Shown: positions 11,772-23,732 of the stretch, piece by piece
Layout of the letters: every line of letters starts with the position of its first letter
Numbering within the stretch: the first letter of the stretch is position 1
Origin: Litoditis marina
Taxonomy: Eukaryota; Nematoda; Chromadorea; Rhabditida; Rhabditidae
Assembly: GCA_964036275.1 (NCBI GenBank)
Contig: OZ038433.1
Span: 2,478,013 to 2,542,012 of the forward strand
Reading direction: 5' to 3'
DNA length: 64,000 nucleotides
Translations under genes and position numbers: made by a program
Notes under the pieces: model-generated
Seen by the model: the letters and a program-made list of their open reading frames with translations, nothing else
Told to the model about the DNA's origin: nothing
Databases searched by the model: none

Positions 11772-12177
11772 TAGTTTTTGTTTTATTCTTTATTTTTCAC
11801 GCAAAGTAGAAAGAAGTATATCTTCTACCCTGACATTGATATTTACTGGGTAGTGCACTTTCTACGGTGAAATTTACACACTCGAGATGAATAGTTTCTA
11901 CCCTGCCACTTGTACCCTGTGGGTAGAAGATTTTATAATACAGTTTTGCAGCCTGTGGATAATCGATAATTTGATAATTTGAGACTAGTTCTGACTGATT
12001 TCAGGGTCTAGTACAGTTTCTCACTGCAATTAGCTTATTTGAAGACTAATTACTTTAGTCGCAAAATAGTTTTTCTTCTAAATTTTGTACCTATCAACAA
12101 TAGCCAACCCCGGGCGGTGGGCTGGGAGCCATGATTGCAGGGGACGGGTGACCGAGAAAGAACGGTGGCTAAATGTC

Positions 12178-12250
12178 GATCTCGTGGTGTAGTGGTTATC
12201 ACATCTGTCTAACACACAGAAGGCCGGCGGTTCGAGCCCGCCCGAGATCA
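12178..12250 (+). tRNA. tRNA-Val (AAC), array copy 20
   Basis: Identical to the reference copy. Confidence 0.92.
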
Positions 12251-12656
12251 TAGTTTTTGTTTTATTCTTTATTTTTCACGCAAAGTAGAAAGAAGTATAT
12301 CTTCTACCCTGACATTGATATTTACTGGGTAGTGCACTTTCTACGGTGAAATTTACACACTCGAGATGAATAGTTTCTACCCTGCCACTTGTACCCTGTG
12401 GGTAGAAGATTTTATAATACAGTTTTGCAGCCTGTGGATAATCGATAATTTGATAATTTGAGACTAGTTCTGACTGATTTCAGGGTCTAGTACAGTTTCT
12501 CACTGCAATTAGCTTATTTGAAGACTACTTACTTTAGTCGCAAAATAGTTTTTCTTCTAAATTTTGTACCTATCAACAATAGCCAACCCCGGGCGGTGGG
12601 CTGGGAGCCATGATTGCAGGGGACGGGTGACCGAGAAAGAACGGTGGCTAAATGTC

Positions 12657-12729
12657 GATCTCGTGGTGTAGTGGTTATCACATCTGTCTAACACACAGAA
12701 GGCCGGCGGTTCGAGCCCGCCCGAGATCA
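12657..12729 (+). tRNA. tRNA-Val (AAC), array copy 21
   Basis: Identical to the reference; the upstream spacer has the gactacttac variant of copies 10 and 15. Confidence 0.92.
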
Positions 12730-13135
12730 TAGTTTTTGTTTTATTCTTTATTTTTCACGCAAAGTAGAAAGAAGTATATCTTCTACCCTGACATTGATAT
12801 TTACTGGGTAGTGCACTTTCTACGGTGAAATTTACACACTCGAGATGAATAGTTTCTACCCTGCCACTTGTACCCTGTGGGTAGAAGATTTTATAATACA
12901 GTTTTGCAGCCTGTGGATAATCGATAATTTGATAATTTGAGACTAGTTCTGACTGATTTCAGGGTCTAGTACAGTTTCTCACTGCGATTAGCTTATTTGA
13001 AGACTAATTACTTTAGTCGCAAAATAGTTTTTCTTCTAAATTTTGTACCTATCAACAATAGCCAACCCCGGGCGGTGGGCTGGGAGCCATGATTGCAGGG
13101 GACGGGTGACCGAGAAAGAACGGTGGCTAAATGTC

Positions 13136-13208
13136 GATCTCGTGGTGTAGTGGTTATCACATCTGTCTAACACACAGAAGGCCGGCGGTTCGAGCCCGCC
13201 CGAGATCA
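13136..13208 (+). tRNA. tRNA-Val (AAC), array copy 22
   Basis: Identical to the reference copy. Confidence 0.92.
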
Positions 13209-13614
13209 TAGTTTTTGTTTTATTCTTTATTTTTCACGCAAAGTAGAAAGAAGTATATCTTCTACCCTGACATTGATATTTACTGGGTAGTGCACTTTCT
13301 ACGGTGAAATTTACACACTCGAGATGAATAGTTTCTACCCTGCCACTTGTACCCTGTGGGTAGAAGATTTTATAATACAGTTTTGCAGCCTGTGGATAAT
13401 CGATAATTTGATAATTTGAGACTAGTTCTGACTGATTTCAGGGTCTAGTACAGTTTCTCACTGCGATTAGCTTATTTGAAGACTAATTACTTTAGTCGCA
13501 AAATAGTTTTTCTTCTAAATTTTGTACCTATCAACAATAGCCAACCCCGGGCCGTGGGCTGGGAGCCATGATTGCAGGGGACGGGTGACCGAGAAAGAAC
13601 GGTGGCTAAATGTC

Positions 13615-13687
13615 GATCTCGTGGTGTAGTGGTTATCACATCTGTCTAACACACAGAAGGCCGGCGGTTCGAGCCCGCCCGAGATCA
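13615..13687 (+). tRNA. tRNA-Val (AAC), array copy 23
   Basis: Identical to the reference; 5' flank reads cgggccgtgg rather than cgggcggtgg. Confidence 0.92.
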
Positions 13688-14093
13688 TAGTTTTTGTTTT
13701 ATTCTTTATTTTTCACGCAAAGTAGAAAGAAGTATATCTTCTACCCTGACATTGATATTTACTGGGTAGTGCACTTTCTACGGTGAAATTTACACACTCG
13801 AGATGAATAGTTTCTACCCTGCCACTTGTACCCTGTGGGTAGAAGATTTTATAATACAGTTTTGCAGCCTGTGGATAATCGATAATTTGATAATTTGAGA
13901 CTAGTTCTGACTGATTTCAGGGTCTAGTACAGTTTCTCACTGCAATTAGCTTATTTGAAGACTAATTACTTTAGTCGCAAAATAGTTTTTCTTCTAAATT
14001 TTGTACCTATCAACAATAGCCAACCCCGGGCGGTGGGCTGGGAGCCATGATTGCAGGGGACGGGTGACCGAGAAAGAACGGTGGCTAAATGTC

Positions 14094-14166
14094 GATCTCG
14101 TGGTGTAGTGGTTATCACATCTGTCTAACACACAGAAGGCCGGCGGTTCGAGCCCGCCCGAGATCA
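14094..14166 (+). tRNA. tRNA-Val (AAC), array copy 24
   Basis: Identical to the reference; the downstream spacer has two changes (tctcccctg, acacttgag). Confidence 0.92.
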
Positions 14167-14572
14167 TAGTTTTTGTTTTATTCTTTATTTTTCACGCAAA
14201 GTAGAAAGAAGTATATCTTCTCCCCTGACATTGATATTTACTGGGTAGTGCACTTTCTACGGTGAAATTTACACACTTGAGATGAATAGTTTCTACCCTG
14301 CCACTTGTACCCTGTGGGTAGAAGATTTTATAATACAGTTTTGCAGCCTGTGGATAATCGATAATTTGATAATTTGAGACTAGTTCTGACTGATTTCAGG
14401 GTCTAGTACAGTTTCTCACTGCAATTAGCTTATTTGAAGACTAATTACTTTAGTCGCAAAATAGTTTTTCTTCTAAATTTTGTACCTATCAACAATAGCC
14501 AACCCCGGGCGGTGGGCTGGGAGCCATGATTGCAGGGGACGGGTGACCGAGAAAGAACGGTGGCTAAATGTC

Positions 14573-14645
14573 GATCTCGTGGTGTAGTGGTTATCACATC
14601 TGTCTAACACACAGAAGGCCGGCGGTTCGAGCCCGCCCGAGATCA
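14573..14645 (+). tRNA. tRNA-Val (AAC), array copy 25
   Basis: Identical to the reference copy. Confidence 0.92.
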
Positions 14646-15051
14646 TAGTTTTTGTTTTATTCTTTATTTTTCACGCAAAGTAGAAAGAAGTATATCTTCT
14701 ACCCTGACATTGATATTTACTGGGTAGTGCACTTTCTACGGTGAAATTTACACACTCGAGATGAATAGTTTCTACCCTGCCACTTGTACCCTGTGGGTAG
14801 AAGATTTTATAATACAGTTTTGCAGCCTGTGGATAATCGATAATTTGATAATTTGAGACTAGTTCTGACTGATTTCAGGGTCTAGTACAGTTTCTCACTG
14901 CAATTAGCTTATTTGAAGACTAATTACTTTAGTCGCAAAATAGTTTTTCTTCTAAATTTTGTACCTATCAACAATAGCCAACCCCGGGCGGTGGGCTGGG
15001 AGCCATGATTGCAGGGGACGGGTGACCGAGAAAGAACGGTGGCTAAATGTC

Positions 15052-15124
15052 GATCTCGTGGTGTAGTGGTTATCACATCTGTCTAACACACAGAAGGCCG
15101 GCGGTTCGAGCCCGCCCGAGATCA
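15052..15124 (+). tRNA. tRNA-Val (AAC), array copy 26
   Basis: Identical to the reference copy. Confidence 0.92.
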
Positions 15125-15530
15125 TAGTTTTTGTTTTATTCTTTATTTTTCACGCAAAGTAGAAAGAAGTATATCTTCTACCCTGACATTGATATTTACT
15201 GGGTAGTGCACTTTCTACGGTGAAATTTACACACTCGAGATGAATAGTTTCTACCCTGCCACTTGTACCCTGTGGGTAGAAGATTTTATAATACAGTTTT
15301 GCAGCCTGTGGATAATCGATAATTTGATAATTTGAGACTAGTTCTGACTGATTTCAGGGTCTAGTACAGTTTCTCACTGCGATTAGCTTATTTGAAGACT
15401 AATTACTTTAGTCGCAAAATAGTTTTTCTTCTAAATTTTGTACCTATCAACAATAGCCAACCCCGGGCGGTGGGCTGGGAGCCATGATTGCAGGGGACGG
15501 GTGACCGAGAAAGAACGGTGGCTAAATGTC

Positions 15531-15603
15531 GATCTCGTGGTGTAGTGGTTATCCCATCTGTCTAACACACAGAAGGCCGGCGGTTCGAGCCCGCCCGAGA
15601 TCA
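15531..15603 (+). tRNA. tRNA-Val (AAC), array copy 27, D-stem variant
   Basis: A24>C at 15554 (ttatcccatc) breaks the T11-A24 D-stem pair. The same change occurs in two reverse copies (46999 and 47965), so it predates or was copied across the inversion. Confidence 0.88.
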
Positions 15604-16275
15604 TAGTTTTTGTTTTATTCTTTATTTTTCACGCAAAGTAGAAAGAAGTATATCTTCTACCCTGACATTGATATTTACTGGGTAGTGCACTTTCTACGGT
15701 GAAATTTACACACTCGAGATGAATAGTTTCTACCCTGCCACTTGTACCCTGTGGGTAGAAGATTTTATAATACAGTTTTGCAGCCTGTGGATAATCGATA
15801 ATTTGATAATTTGAGACTAGTTCTGACTGATTTCAGGGTCTAGTACAGTTTCTCACTGCGATTAGCTTATTTGAAGAGCCACCGTTCTTTCTCGGTCACC
15901 CGTCCCCTGCAATCATGGCTCCCAGCCCACCGCCCGGGGTTGGCTATTGTTGATAGGTACAAAATTTAGAAGAAAAACTATTTTGCGACTAAAGTAATTA
16001 GTCTTCAAATAAGCTAATCGCAGTGAGAAACTGTACTAGACCCTGAAATCAGTCAGAACTAGTCTCAAATTATCAAATTATCGATTATCCACAGGCTGCA
16101 AAACTGTATTATAAAATCTTCTACCCACAGGGTACAAGTGGCAGGGTAGAAACTATTCATCTCGAGTGTGTAAATTTCACCGTAGAAAGTGCACTACCCA
16201 GTAAATATCAATGTCAGGGTAGAAGATATACTTCTTTCTACTTTGCGTGAAAAATAAAGAATAAAACAAAAACTA

Positions 16276-16348
16276 TGATCTCGGGCGGGCTCGAACCGCC
16301 GGCCTTCTGTGTGTTAGACAGATGTGATAACCACTACACCACGAGATC
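16276..16348 (-). tRNA. tRNA-Val (AAC), reverse copy 28
   Basis: Identical to the reference on the opposite strand. Confidence 0.92.
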
Positions 16349-16671
16349 GACATTTAGCCACCGTTCTTTCTCGGTCACCCGTCCCTGCAATCATGGCTCC
16401 CAGCCCACCGCCCGGGGTTGGCTATTGTTGATAGGTACAAAATTTAGAAGAAAAACTATTTTGCGACTAAAGTAATTAGTCGCAAATTAGGCTGCAAAAC
16501 TGTATTATAAAATCTTCTACCCACAGGGTACAAGTGGCAGGGTAGAAACTATTCATCTCGAGTGTGTAAATGTCACCGTAGAAAGTGCACTACCCAGTAA
16601 ATATCAATGTCAGGGTAGAAGATATACTTCTTTCTACTTTGCGTGAAAAATAAAGAATAAAACAAAAACTA

Positions 16672-16744
16672 TGATGTCGGGCGGGCTCGAACCGCCGGCC
16701 TTCTGTGTGTTAGACAGATGTGATAACCACTACACCACGAGATC
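16672..16744 (-). tRNA. tRNA-Val (AAC), reverse copy 29, acceptor mismatch
   Basis: G69>C (base 16676) creates a C4-C69 mismatch in the acceptor stem. Otherwise identical to the reference. Confidence 0.87.
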
Positions 16745-17150
16745 GACATTTAGCCACCGTTCTTTCTCGGTCACCCGTCCCCTGCAATCATGGCTCCCAG
16801 CCCACCGCCCGGGGTTGGCTATTGTTGATAGGTACAAAATTTAGAAGAAAAACTATTTTGCGACTAAAGTAATTAGTCTTCAAATAAGCTAATCGCAGTG
16901 AGAAACTGTACTAGACCCTGAAATCAGTCAGAACTAGTCTCAAATTATCAAATTATCGATTATCCACAGGCTGCAAAACTGTATTATAAAATCTTCTACC
17001 CACAGGGTACAAGTGGCAGGGTAGAAACTATTCATCTCGAGTGTGTAAATTTCACCGTAGAAAGTGCACTACCCAGTAAATATCAATGTCAGGGTAGAAG
17101 ATATACTTCTTTCTACTTTGCGTGAAAAATAAAGAATAAAACAAAAACTA

Positions 17151-17223
17151 TGATCTCGGGCGGGCTCGAACCGCCGGCCTTCTGTGTGCTAGACAGATGT
17201 GATAACCACTACACCACGAGATC
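17151..17223 (-). tRNA. tRNA-Val-like with anticodon AGC (alanine anticodon), copy 30
   Basis: Only base 35 differs from the reference: A>G, seen as c at 17189 on +. The anticodon becomes AGC, which reads alanine GCU codons. The body is unchanged and lacks the G3-U70 pair (it has T3-A70), the main alanine identity element, while A35 is a main valine identity element. It is therefore probably poorly charged, or a pseudogene, rather than a true tRNA-Ala. Confidence 0.85.
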
Positions 17224-17264
17224 GACATTTAGCCACCGTTCTTTCTCGGTCACCCGTCCCCTCT

Positions 17265-17620
17265 CCGAGAATAATTTGCCCACGGCATGCCTGGCTCCGC
17301 CCCTTTTTCGCGGCATGCCGTGGGGATTTTCGCAAAAGTACGCATGCCATGGGTATGGGGAGCACATATCATACGTACACTGAAGAGATGTGATATATTG
17401 TGTATGTGGTACATATGTGAGTGAACAAATTGTGAAATTCAAACAGAGCTCGTTTGTTTGTAGGAAAATCTTCGAAGGTGTATGGTGCACAATGCCATTT
17501 GAATTGTAGTCTGGTCGCGTTCGTATTTGACCCTCAGCGTCAATATAATCTTTGTGCTCATTATCACCTCTACATCTCATATAGGCGTCTCAAATCATAT
17601 TCAAGTGACGAGGAGGTAAC
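17265..17620. other. Non-repetitive stretch between array and satellite
   Basis: Leaves the tRNA array at 17264 and runs to the first 130-bp satellite unit. Apart from the perfect 13-bp inverted repeat near its left end, I see no gene or known repeat. The ORFs here overlap the array or satellite and look like chance. Confidence 0.5.
17279..17324. repeat. 13-bp perfect inverted repeat
   Basis: cccacggcatgcc (17279-17291) and ggcatgccgtggg (17312-17324) are exact reverse complements around a 20-bp spacer. It could be a transposon end, a cruciform or a protein site; there is no internal gene. Confidence 0.6.
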
Positions 17621-19550
17621 TTCTGGAACCCAGAAGACGTCGAAACTGAAAACAGACAATTTGACGTCGGAGATAGTTACAAATGCTGTAGATAGGTGGA
17701 ACATAGATAGCAGATGATGGAACAACATCTTAGATGTACGGCGACTCCGATTCTGGAACCCAGAAGACGTCGAAACTGAAAACAAACAATTCGACGTCGG
17801 AGATAGTTACAAATACTGTAGATAGGTGGAACATAGATAGCAGATGATGGAACAACATCTTAGATGTACGGCGACTCCGATTCTGGAACCCAGAAGACGT
17901 CGAAACTGAAAACAAACAATTCGACGTCGGAGATAGTTACAAATACTGTAGATAGGTGGAACATAGATAGCAGATGATGGAACAACATCTTAGATGTACG
18001 GCGACTCCGATTCTGGAACCCAGAAGACGTCGAAACTGAAAACAAACAATTCGACGTCGGAGATAGTTACAAATACTGTAGATAGGTGGAACATAGATGA
18101 CAGATGATGGAACAACATCTTAGATGTACGGCGACTCCGATTCTGGAACCCAGAAGACGTCGAAACTGAAAACAAACAATTCGACGTCGGAGATAGTTAC
18201 AATTACTGTAGATAGGTGGAACATAGATAGCAGATTATGGAACAACATCTTAGATGTACGGCGACTCCGATTCTGGAACCCAGAAGACGTCGAAACTGAA
18301 AACAAACAATTCGACGTCGGAGATAGTTACAAATACTGTAGATAGGTGGAACATAGATAGCAGATGATGGAACAACATCTTAGATGTACGGCGACTCCGA
18401 TTCTGGAACCCAGAAGACGTCGAAACTGAAAACAAACAATTCGACGTCGGAGATAGTTACAAATACTGTAGATAGGTGGAACATAGATAGCAGATGATGG
18501 AACAACATCTTAGATGTACGGCGACTCCGATTCTGGAACCCAGAAGACGTCGAAACTGAAAACAGACAATTTGACGTCGGAGATAGTTACAAATGCTGTA
18601 GATAGGTGGAACAAAGATAGCAGATGATGGAACAACATCTTAGATGTACGGCGACTCCGATTCTGGAACCCAGAAGACGTCGAAACTGAAAACAAACAAT
18701 TCGACGTCGGAGATAGTTACAAATACTGTAGATAGGTGGAACATAGATAGCAGATGATGGAACAACATCTTAGATGTACGGCGACTCCGATTCTGGAACC
18801 CAGAAGACGTCGAAACTGAAAACAAACAATTCGACGTCGGAGATAGTTACAAATACTGTAGATAGGTGGAACATAGATAGCAGATGATGGAACAACATCT
18901 TAGATGTACGGCGACTCCGATTCTGGAACCCAGAAGACGTCGAAACTGAAAACAAACAATTCGACGTCGGAGATAGTTACAAATACTGTAGATAGGTGGA
19001 ACATAGGTGACAGATGATGGAACAACATCTTAGATGTACGGCGACTCCGATTCTGGAACCCAGAAGACGTCGAAAATGAAAACAAACAATTCGACGTCGG
19101 AGATAGTTACAATTACTGTAGATAGGTGGAACATAGATAGCAGATGATGGAACAACATCTTAGATGTACGGCGACTCCGATTCTGGAACCCAGAAGACGT
19201 CGAAACTGAAAACAAACAATTCGACGTCGGAGATAGTTACAAATACTGTAGATAGGTGGAACATAGATAGCAGATGATGGAACAACATCTTAGATGTACG
19301 GCGACTCCGATTCTGGAACCCAGAAGACGTCGAAACTGAAAACAAACAATTCGACGTCGGAGATAGTTACAAATACTGTAGATAGGTGGAACATAGATAG
19401 CAGATGATGGAACAACATCTTAGATGTACGGCGACTCCGATTCTGGAACCCAGAAGACGTCGAAACTGAAAACAAACAATTTGACGTCGGAGATAGTTAC
19501 AAATACTGTAGATAGGTGGAACATAGATAGCAGATGATGGAACAACATCT
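17621..19550. repeat. 130-bp satellite array, about 15 copies
   Basis: Tandem unit of 130 bp (ttctggaacccagaagacg...aacaacatcttagatgtacggcgactccga). Each unit contains gacgtcgaa and ttcgacgtc separated by about 15 bp, so it can fold as a hairpin. Copies differ at few sites (caaacaattcg or cagacaatttg; aattactg or aaatactg). 130 is not a multiple of 3, so the repeated 61-codon ORFs on - are by-products. The array ends abruptly at 19550 where the palindrome starts. Confidence 0.93.
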
Positions 19551-19657
19551 GTATTCGAAAACTCCATTTTTGGCAATTTGGAAGTAAAGTTCAACAAGTC
19601 TCACGTAAAGAAAAGTATCAAGTCGGATAAAAAAAGAGTTAAAAGAAGCTATACTGA

Positions 19658-20208
19658 TCCTGAAGCTACGTGTTCCATTCAGGTATCCATCAGTTTTCTT
19701 TCTACTCTAGTCTGAGCTGGTTGGTTGTGGAGGAGTCTCCCCGTTTCCCTGTTTCCACCATCCTAACACTACGTGTTCCATTCAGGTATCCATCAGTTTT
19801 CTTTCTACTCTAGTCTGAGCTGGTTGGTTGTGGAGGAGTCTCCCCGTTTCCCTGTTTCCACCATCCTAACACTACGTGTTCCATTCAGGTATCCAGTCTG
19901 CAAGTCGACTCAGACGACGAACAGATTTAAAACCCGGGCCACTCGCGGCTGGGAATCGCTGGTCCGTATTCCCAACAGGAATGCATGTTCACACGCAGTT
20001 CTCCCCCCCCCCCCCTTCAAGAAGATTCGCATGTCACTGGATCAATGCCAACAGAGCATTCGATAGTCCACCATGAAGTCTTCTATGAAGGAAAGGGACC
20101 AAGACCTTACAAGAAACTGCTGCTACGAAGATCTGTGACATGTATGATGAACACCGCCTCGTCACGAAGCGACGTGAATAAATAAATATGAAATAAATAA
20201 AATATGAA
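19658..20208 (+). mobile_element. Non-LTR retroelement insertion in left arm
   Basis: 551-bp insertion flanked by a 7-bp target duplication atactga (19651-19657 and 20209-20215). The 5' part is a 103-bp tandem repeat (ctacgtgttccattcagg at about 19666, 19769 and 19872). The middle has a C13 run. The 3' end is an A-rich tail with aataaat repeats. Duplication and tail fit target-primed reverse transcription of a short or 5'-truncated LINE or SINE. No RT motif is present. Confidence 0.7.
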
Positions 20209-22660
20209 ATACTGAGAATGTAGAAACATGTATTCGAAAACTTGATTCTCGGCAATTTGGGAGTAGAATTCAACAAGTCTCACGTAAACAAAAGAATCAA
20301 CTCCTATTAAAAAAGAGTTAGAAGAAGCTATACTGAGAATGTTTAGAAATGTATTCGAAAACTCAATTCTGAGCAATTCCGAAGTAAAGTTCAACAAGTC
20401 TCACGTAAAGAAAAGAATCAAGTCGGATTAAAAAGAGTTAGAAGAAGCTATACTGAGAACTATACAAATGTATTCGCAAGTCTCACGTAAATTCTGGGCA
20501 ATTTGAAAGTAAAGTTCAACAAGTCTCACGTAAACAAAAGAATCAAGTCGGATTAAAGAAGAGTTAGAAGAAGCTATACTGAGAATGTATAGAAATGTAT
20601 TCGAAAACTCGATTCTGGGAAATTTGAAAGTAAAGTTCAACAAGTCTCACGTGAACCAAAGAATCAAGTCGGGTTAAAAAAATTTTTTTTAAAAGAAGCT
20701 ATACTGAGAATGTATAGAAATGTATTCGAAAACGTAATTCTGAGCAATTTGAAAGTAAAGTTCAACAAGTCTCACGTAAACAAAAGAATCAAGTCGGGTT
20801 AAAAAAATACTTAAAAGAAGCTATACTGAGAATGTATAGAAATGTATTCGAAAACGCAATTCCGAGCAATTTGAAAGTAAAGTTCAACAAGTCTCACGTA
20901 AAGAAAAGAATCAAGTCGGATTAAAAAGAGTTAGAAGAAGCTATACTGAGAATGTATAGAAATGTATTCGCAAGTCTCACGTAAATTCTGGGCAATTTGA
21001 AAGTAAAGTTCAACAAGTCTCACGTAAACAGAAGAATCAAGTCGGATTAAAGAAGAGTTAGAAGAAGCTATACACTATACTGAGAATCTATACAAATGTG
21101 TTCGATAACTCGATTCTGGGCAATTTGGAAGTAAAGTTCAACAAGTCTCACGTAAACAAAAGAATCAAGTCGGATTAAAAATAGAGTTAAAAGAAGCTAT
21201 ACTGAGAATGTACAGAAATGTATTCGAAAACGAAATTCTGAGCAATTTGAAAGTAAAGTTCAACAAGTCTCACGTGAACAAAAGAATCAAGTCGGATTCA
21301 AGAAGATATAAAAGAAGCTATACTGAGAATGTATAGAAATGTACTCGAAAACTCTATTCTGGGCAATTTGGAAGTAAAGTACAACAAGTCTCGCGTAAAC
21401 AAAAGAATCAAGTCGGATTAAAAAAAAGTTAAAAGAAGCTATGCTGAGAATGTATAGGAATGTATTCGAAAACTCGATTCTGGGAGATTTGGAAGTAAAG
21501 TTGAACAAGTCTCACGTAAAGAAAAGAATCAAGTCGGATTAAAAGAAGATTTGGAAGAAGCTATACTGAGAATGGATAGAAATGTATTCGAAAACTCCAT
21601 TTTTGGCAATTTGGAAGTAAAGTTCAACAAGTCTCACGTAAAGAAAAGTATCAAGTCGGATAAAAAAAGAGTTAAAAGAAGCTATACTGAGAATGGAGAA
21701 AAATGTATTCGAAAACTTGATTCTCGGCAATTTGGGAGTAAAATTCAACAAGTCTCACGTAAACAAAAGAATCAAGTCCTATTAAAAAAGATTTGTAAGA
21801 AGCTATACTGAGAATGTTTAGAAATGTATTCGAAAACTCAATTCTGAGCAATTCCGAAGTAAAGTTCAACAAGTCTCACGTAAAGAAAAGAATCAAGTCG
21901 GATTAAAAAGAGTTAGAAGAAGCTATACTGAGAACTATACAAATGTATTCGCAAGTCTCACGTAAATTCTGGGCAATTTGAAAGTAAAGTTCAACAAGTC
22001 TCACGTAAACAAAAGAATCAAGTCGGATTAAAGAAGAGTTAGAAGAAGCTATACTGAGAATGTATAGAAATGTATTCGAAAACTCGATTATGGGAAATTT
22101 GGAAGTAAAGTTCAACAAGTCTCACGTAAACAAAAGAATCAAGTCGGATTAAAGAAGAGTTAGAAGAAGCTATACTAAGAATGTATAGAAATGTATTCGA
22201 AAACGTAATTCTGAGCAATTTGAAAGTAAAGTTCAACAAGTCTCACGTAAACAAAAGAATCAAGTCCTATTAAAAAAGATTTGTAAGAAGCTATACTGAG
22301 AATGTTTAGAAATGTATTCGAAAACTCAATTCTGAGCAATTCCGAAGTAAAGTTCAACAAGTCTCACGTAAAGAAAAGAATCAAGTCGGATTAAAAAGAG
22401 TTAGAAGAAGCTATACTGAGAATGTATAGCAATGTATTCGGGAACTCGATTCTGGGCAATTTAGAAGTAAATTTCCACGAGTCTCACGTAAACGAAAGAA
22501 TCAAGTTGTATCAGAAAAGAGTTAAAAGAAGCTACACTGAGAATGTATAGAAACGTATTCGAAAATTCGATTCGGGGCAATTTGGAAGTAAAGTTCAACA
22601 AGTCTCACGTAAACGAATAAATCAAGTCGAATCAAAAAAGAATCAAAAGAAGCTATGATG
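20209..22660. repeat. 121-bp tandem repeat, left-arm array
   Basis: Unit of about 121 bp with core gttcaacaagtctcacgtaa, then aatcaagtcggatta, agaagctatactgagaatg and gaaatgtattcgaaaac. Units are diverged by substitutions and small indels, including shortened ones with gcaagtctcacgtaaattc. The many 60-97-codon ORFs here (MLNFTSK-type) are repeat translations without coding support. Confidence 0.92.
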
Positions 22661-23661
22661 TGCACGTAGACTAAAACAGTCAAAACCTCGATTATGGAAT
22701 CGTTCAAATTGTCACGTACTTTCTCACGCTTCAATTTCTTTTTGATGTCACGGATAGTTCACACGTCTTCTATCGAGACTGCTACAGTACACTCTTCAAA
22801 ATGCCGATAACATTTCAAAGACTTGTAATTAGAAGGTGTAGGTGAGAAGTGTTAACCTCCCCAACAAAACGTGTGTGATTCAAACACCCGGAAAATCACA
22901 AAGTCCTACTGTAGGAGACTCGGTATGAAATAAAAAGACTGTATATAAACTCACTTGAGCATTTGAAGACTTGGAGCGGGTAGACACCATAGTTGACAGC
23001 TAGACCAAGCAGAGAATAGATGACTAGACTGACATTGAATTAAATGTAACAAACAAGCAAATAAATGAACAGAAACAATATAAAATGGATCAAATCCAGC
23101 CAATCAAACAGCATTTTTTGCACAGAAAAGGTGTTTTTAACGTTTTTTGGTGATAAAATTACATATTGTCGGAATTTTCACCTAAAAAAACGAAAAACTG
23201 AATTGTGAGTTCGAAAGTAGAAGTTTTAGCGAATCCGGGGCTTTCTTGAACAATCGATGGCAGGCGGGCAGCGCCAGTCGATCGCGCGAGAGCAGAGTCC
23301 AAACTACAATCCGCGCGCCCGCTAAGCAATTGTTACAAAAAAAGTCCAAATGACCTATTTACATTCAAACTATTTCAACTCACAAGAAAGTGGACTGTTA
23401 CGTTGAAAATATCGAAATCCAATTGTTGTTTTGGGATTTTTATATGCTCATGTCTTATGAAAAGGGTTTTTTTTTGTTTCAGTTACTCTTTGCATATAAG
23501 ACGTAGCCAAATAAAAATATTTTGAAAACCGCTTATTTCAGAAACTTGCGCACCAAGTGACGATCTCATACCCATCCACTTTTCTTACTCAGTAACACTC
23601 TATTTCCCAAAAACGCGCTCCAACTGCGATTTCTGTGAAAGAATTATCAGTCTATCAACGT
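22661..23661. other. Left arm inner unique domain, no gene seen
   Basis: About 1 kb present once per arm (mirror at about 24340-25340). AT-rich with a GC-rich patch near 23225-23330 (cgatggcaggcgggcagcgc). No convincing ORF or splice structure; the 82-codon and 61-codon ORFs in the mirror copy have no recognisable domain. Confidence 0.5.
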
Positions 23662-23710
23662 ACAAACTGTCGGTTCAAGTGAACCAACAGTTTGTCAAGT
23701 GACAAACTGT
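23662..23710. repeat. Nested small palindromes at left inner arm end
   Basis: Two overlapping inverted repeats: 23662-23695 (16-bp arms, one mismatch, around ag) and 23687-23710 (acagtttgtca/tgacaaactgt, 11-bp perfect arms around ag). The same structure is mirrored at about 24291-24339. Confidence 0.8.
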
Positions 23711-23732
23711 CGGCGGGGGGTCCCATCCTAAT

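Larger units (their letters stand above)
11235..15877 (+). repeat. tRNA-Val tandem array, forward block II
   Basis: Continuation of the 479-bp array after the LTR element: the tail of the split tRNA, then nine complete units, then a unit cut at ttgaaga. Several units carry gcgattagc instead of gcaattagc (for example about 11547, 12985, 13464, 15380, 15858), a variant that also fills the reverse block, so this end is closest in sequence to the inverted units. Confidence 0.94.
15878..17264 (-). repeat. tRNA-Val array, reverse block I (inverted orientation)
   Basis: At 15877 the array flips: forward ttgaaga joins directly to gccaccgttcttt, the reverse complement of the tRNA 5' flank, with about 1 base shared. 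Three reverse tRNAs follow. The second unit is internally deleted near 16485 (spacing 396 bp instead of 479). The block ends in the GC-rich flank at about 17264, where array homology stops. Confidence 0.93.
19551..23732. repeat. Left arm of a giant inverted repeat
   Basis: Reads outside to inside: one 121-bp unit, a retroelement insertion (19658-20208), about 20 units of the 121-bp tandem repeat to about 22660, then roughly 1070 bp of single-copy sequence ending in nested small palindromes and ggtcccatcctaat at 23732. It mirrors 24269-28445 almost base for base; I saw only a few substitutions and indels (for example 13 C here, 16 G opposite). Tandem-repeat arms plus a unique inner domain resemble foldback (FB) transposon termini, although no transposase or target duplication is visible. 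Confidence 0.92.

Noticed and set aside
16275..16475. 66-codon ORF starting MISGGLEPPAFCVLDRCDNH, repeated at 17150 and 53244 and extended at 63311
   Set aside because: It is the antisense translation of the tRNA-Val gene and its flank.
17730..19475. Series of 61-codon ORFs on - every 130 bp
   Set aside because: By-product of the 130-bp satellite; the period is not a multiple of 3 and the ORFs do not join.
17621..19550. CRISPR array
   Set aside because: Repeats are contiguous 130-bp monomers without unique spacers, in a eukaryotic context with no cas genes; the same holds for the 18- and 25-bp minisatellites.
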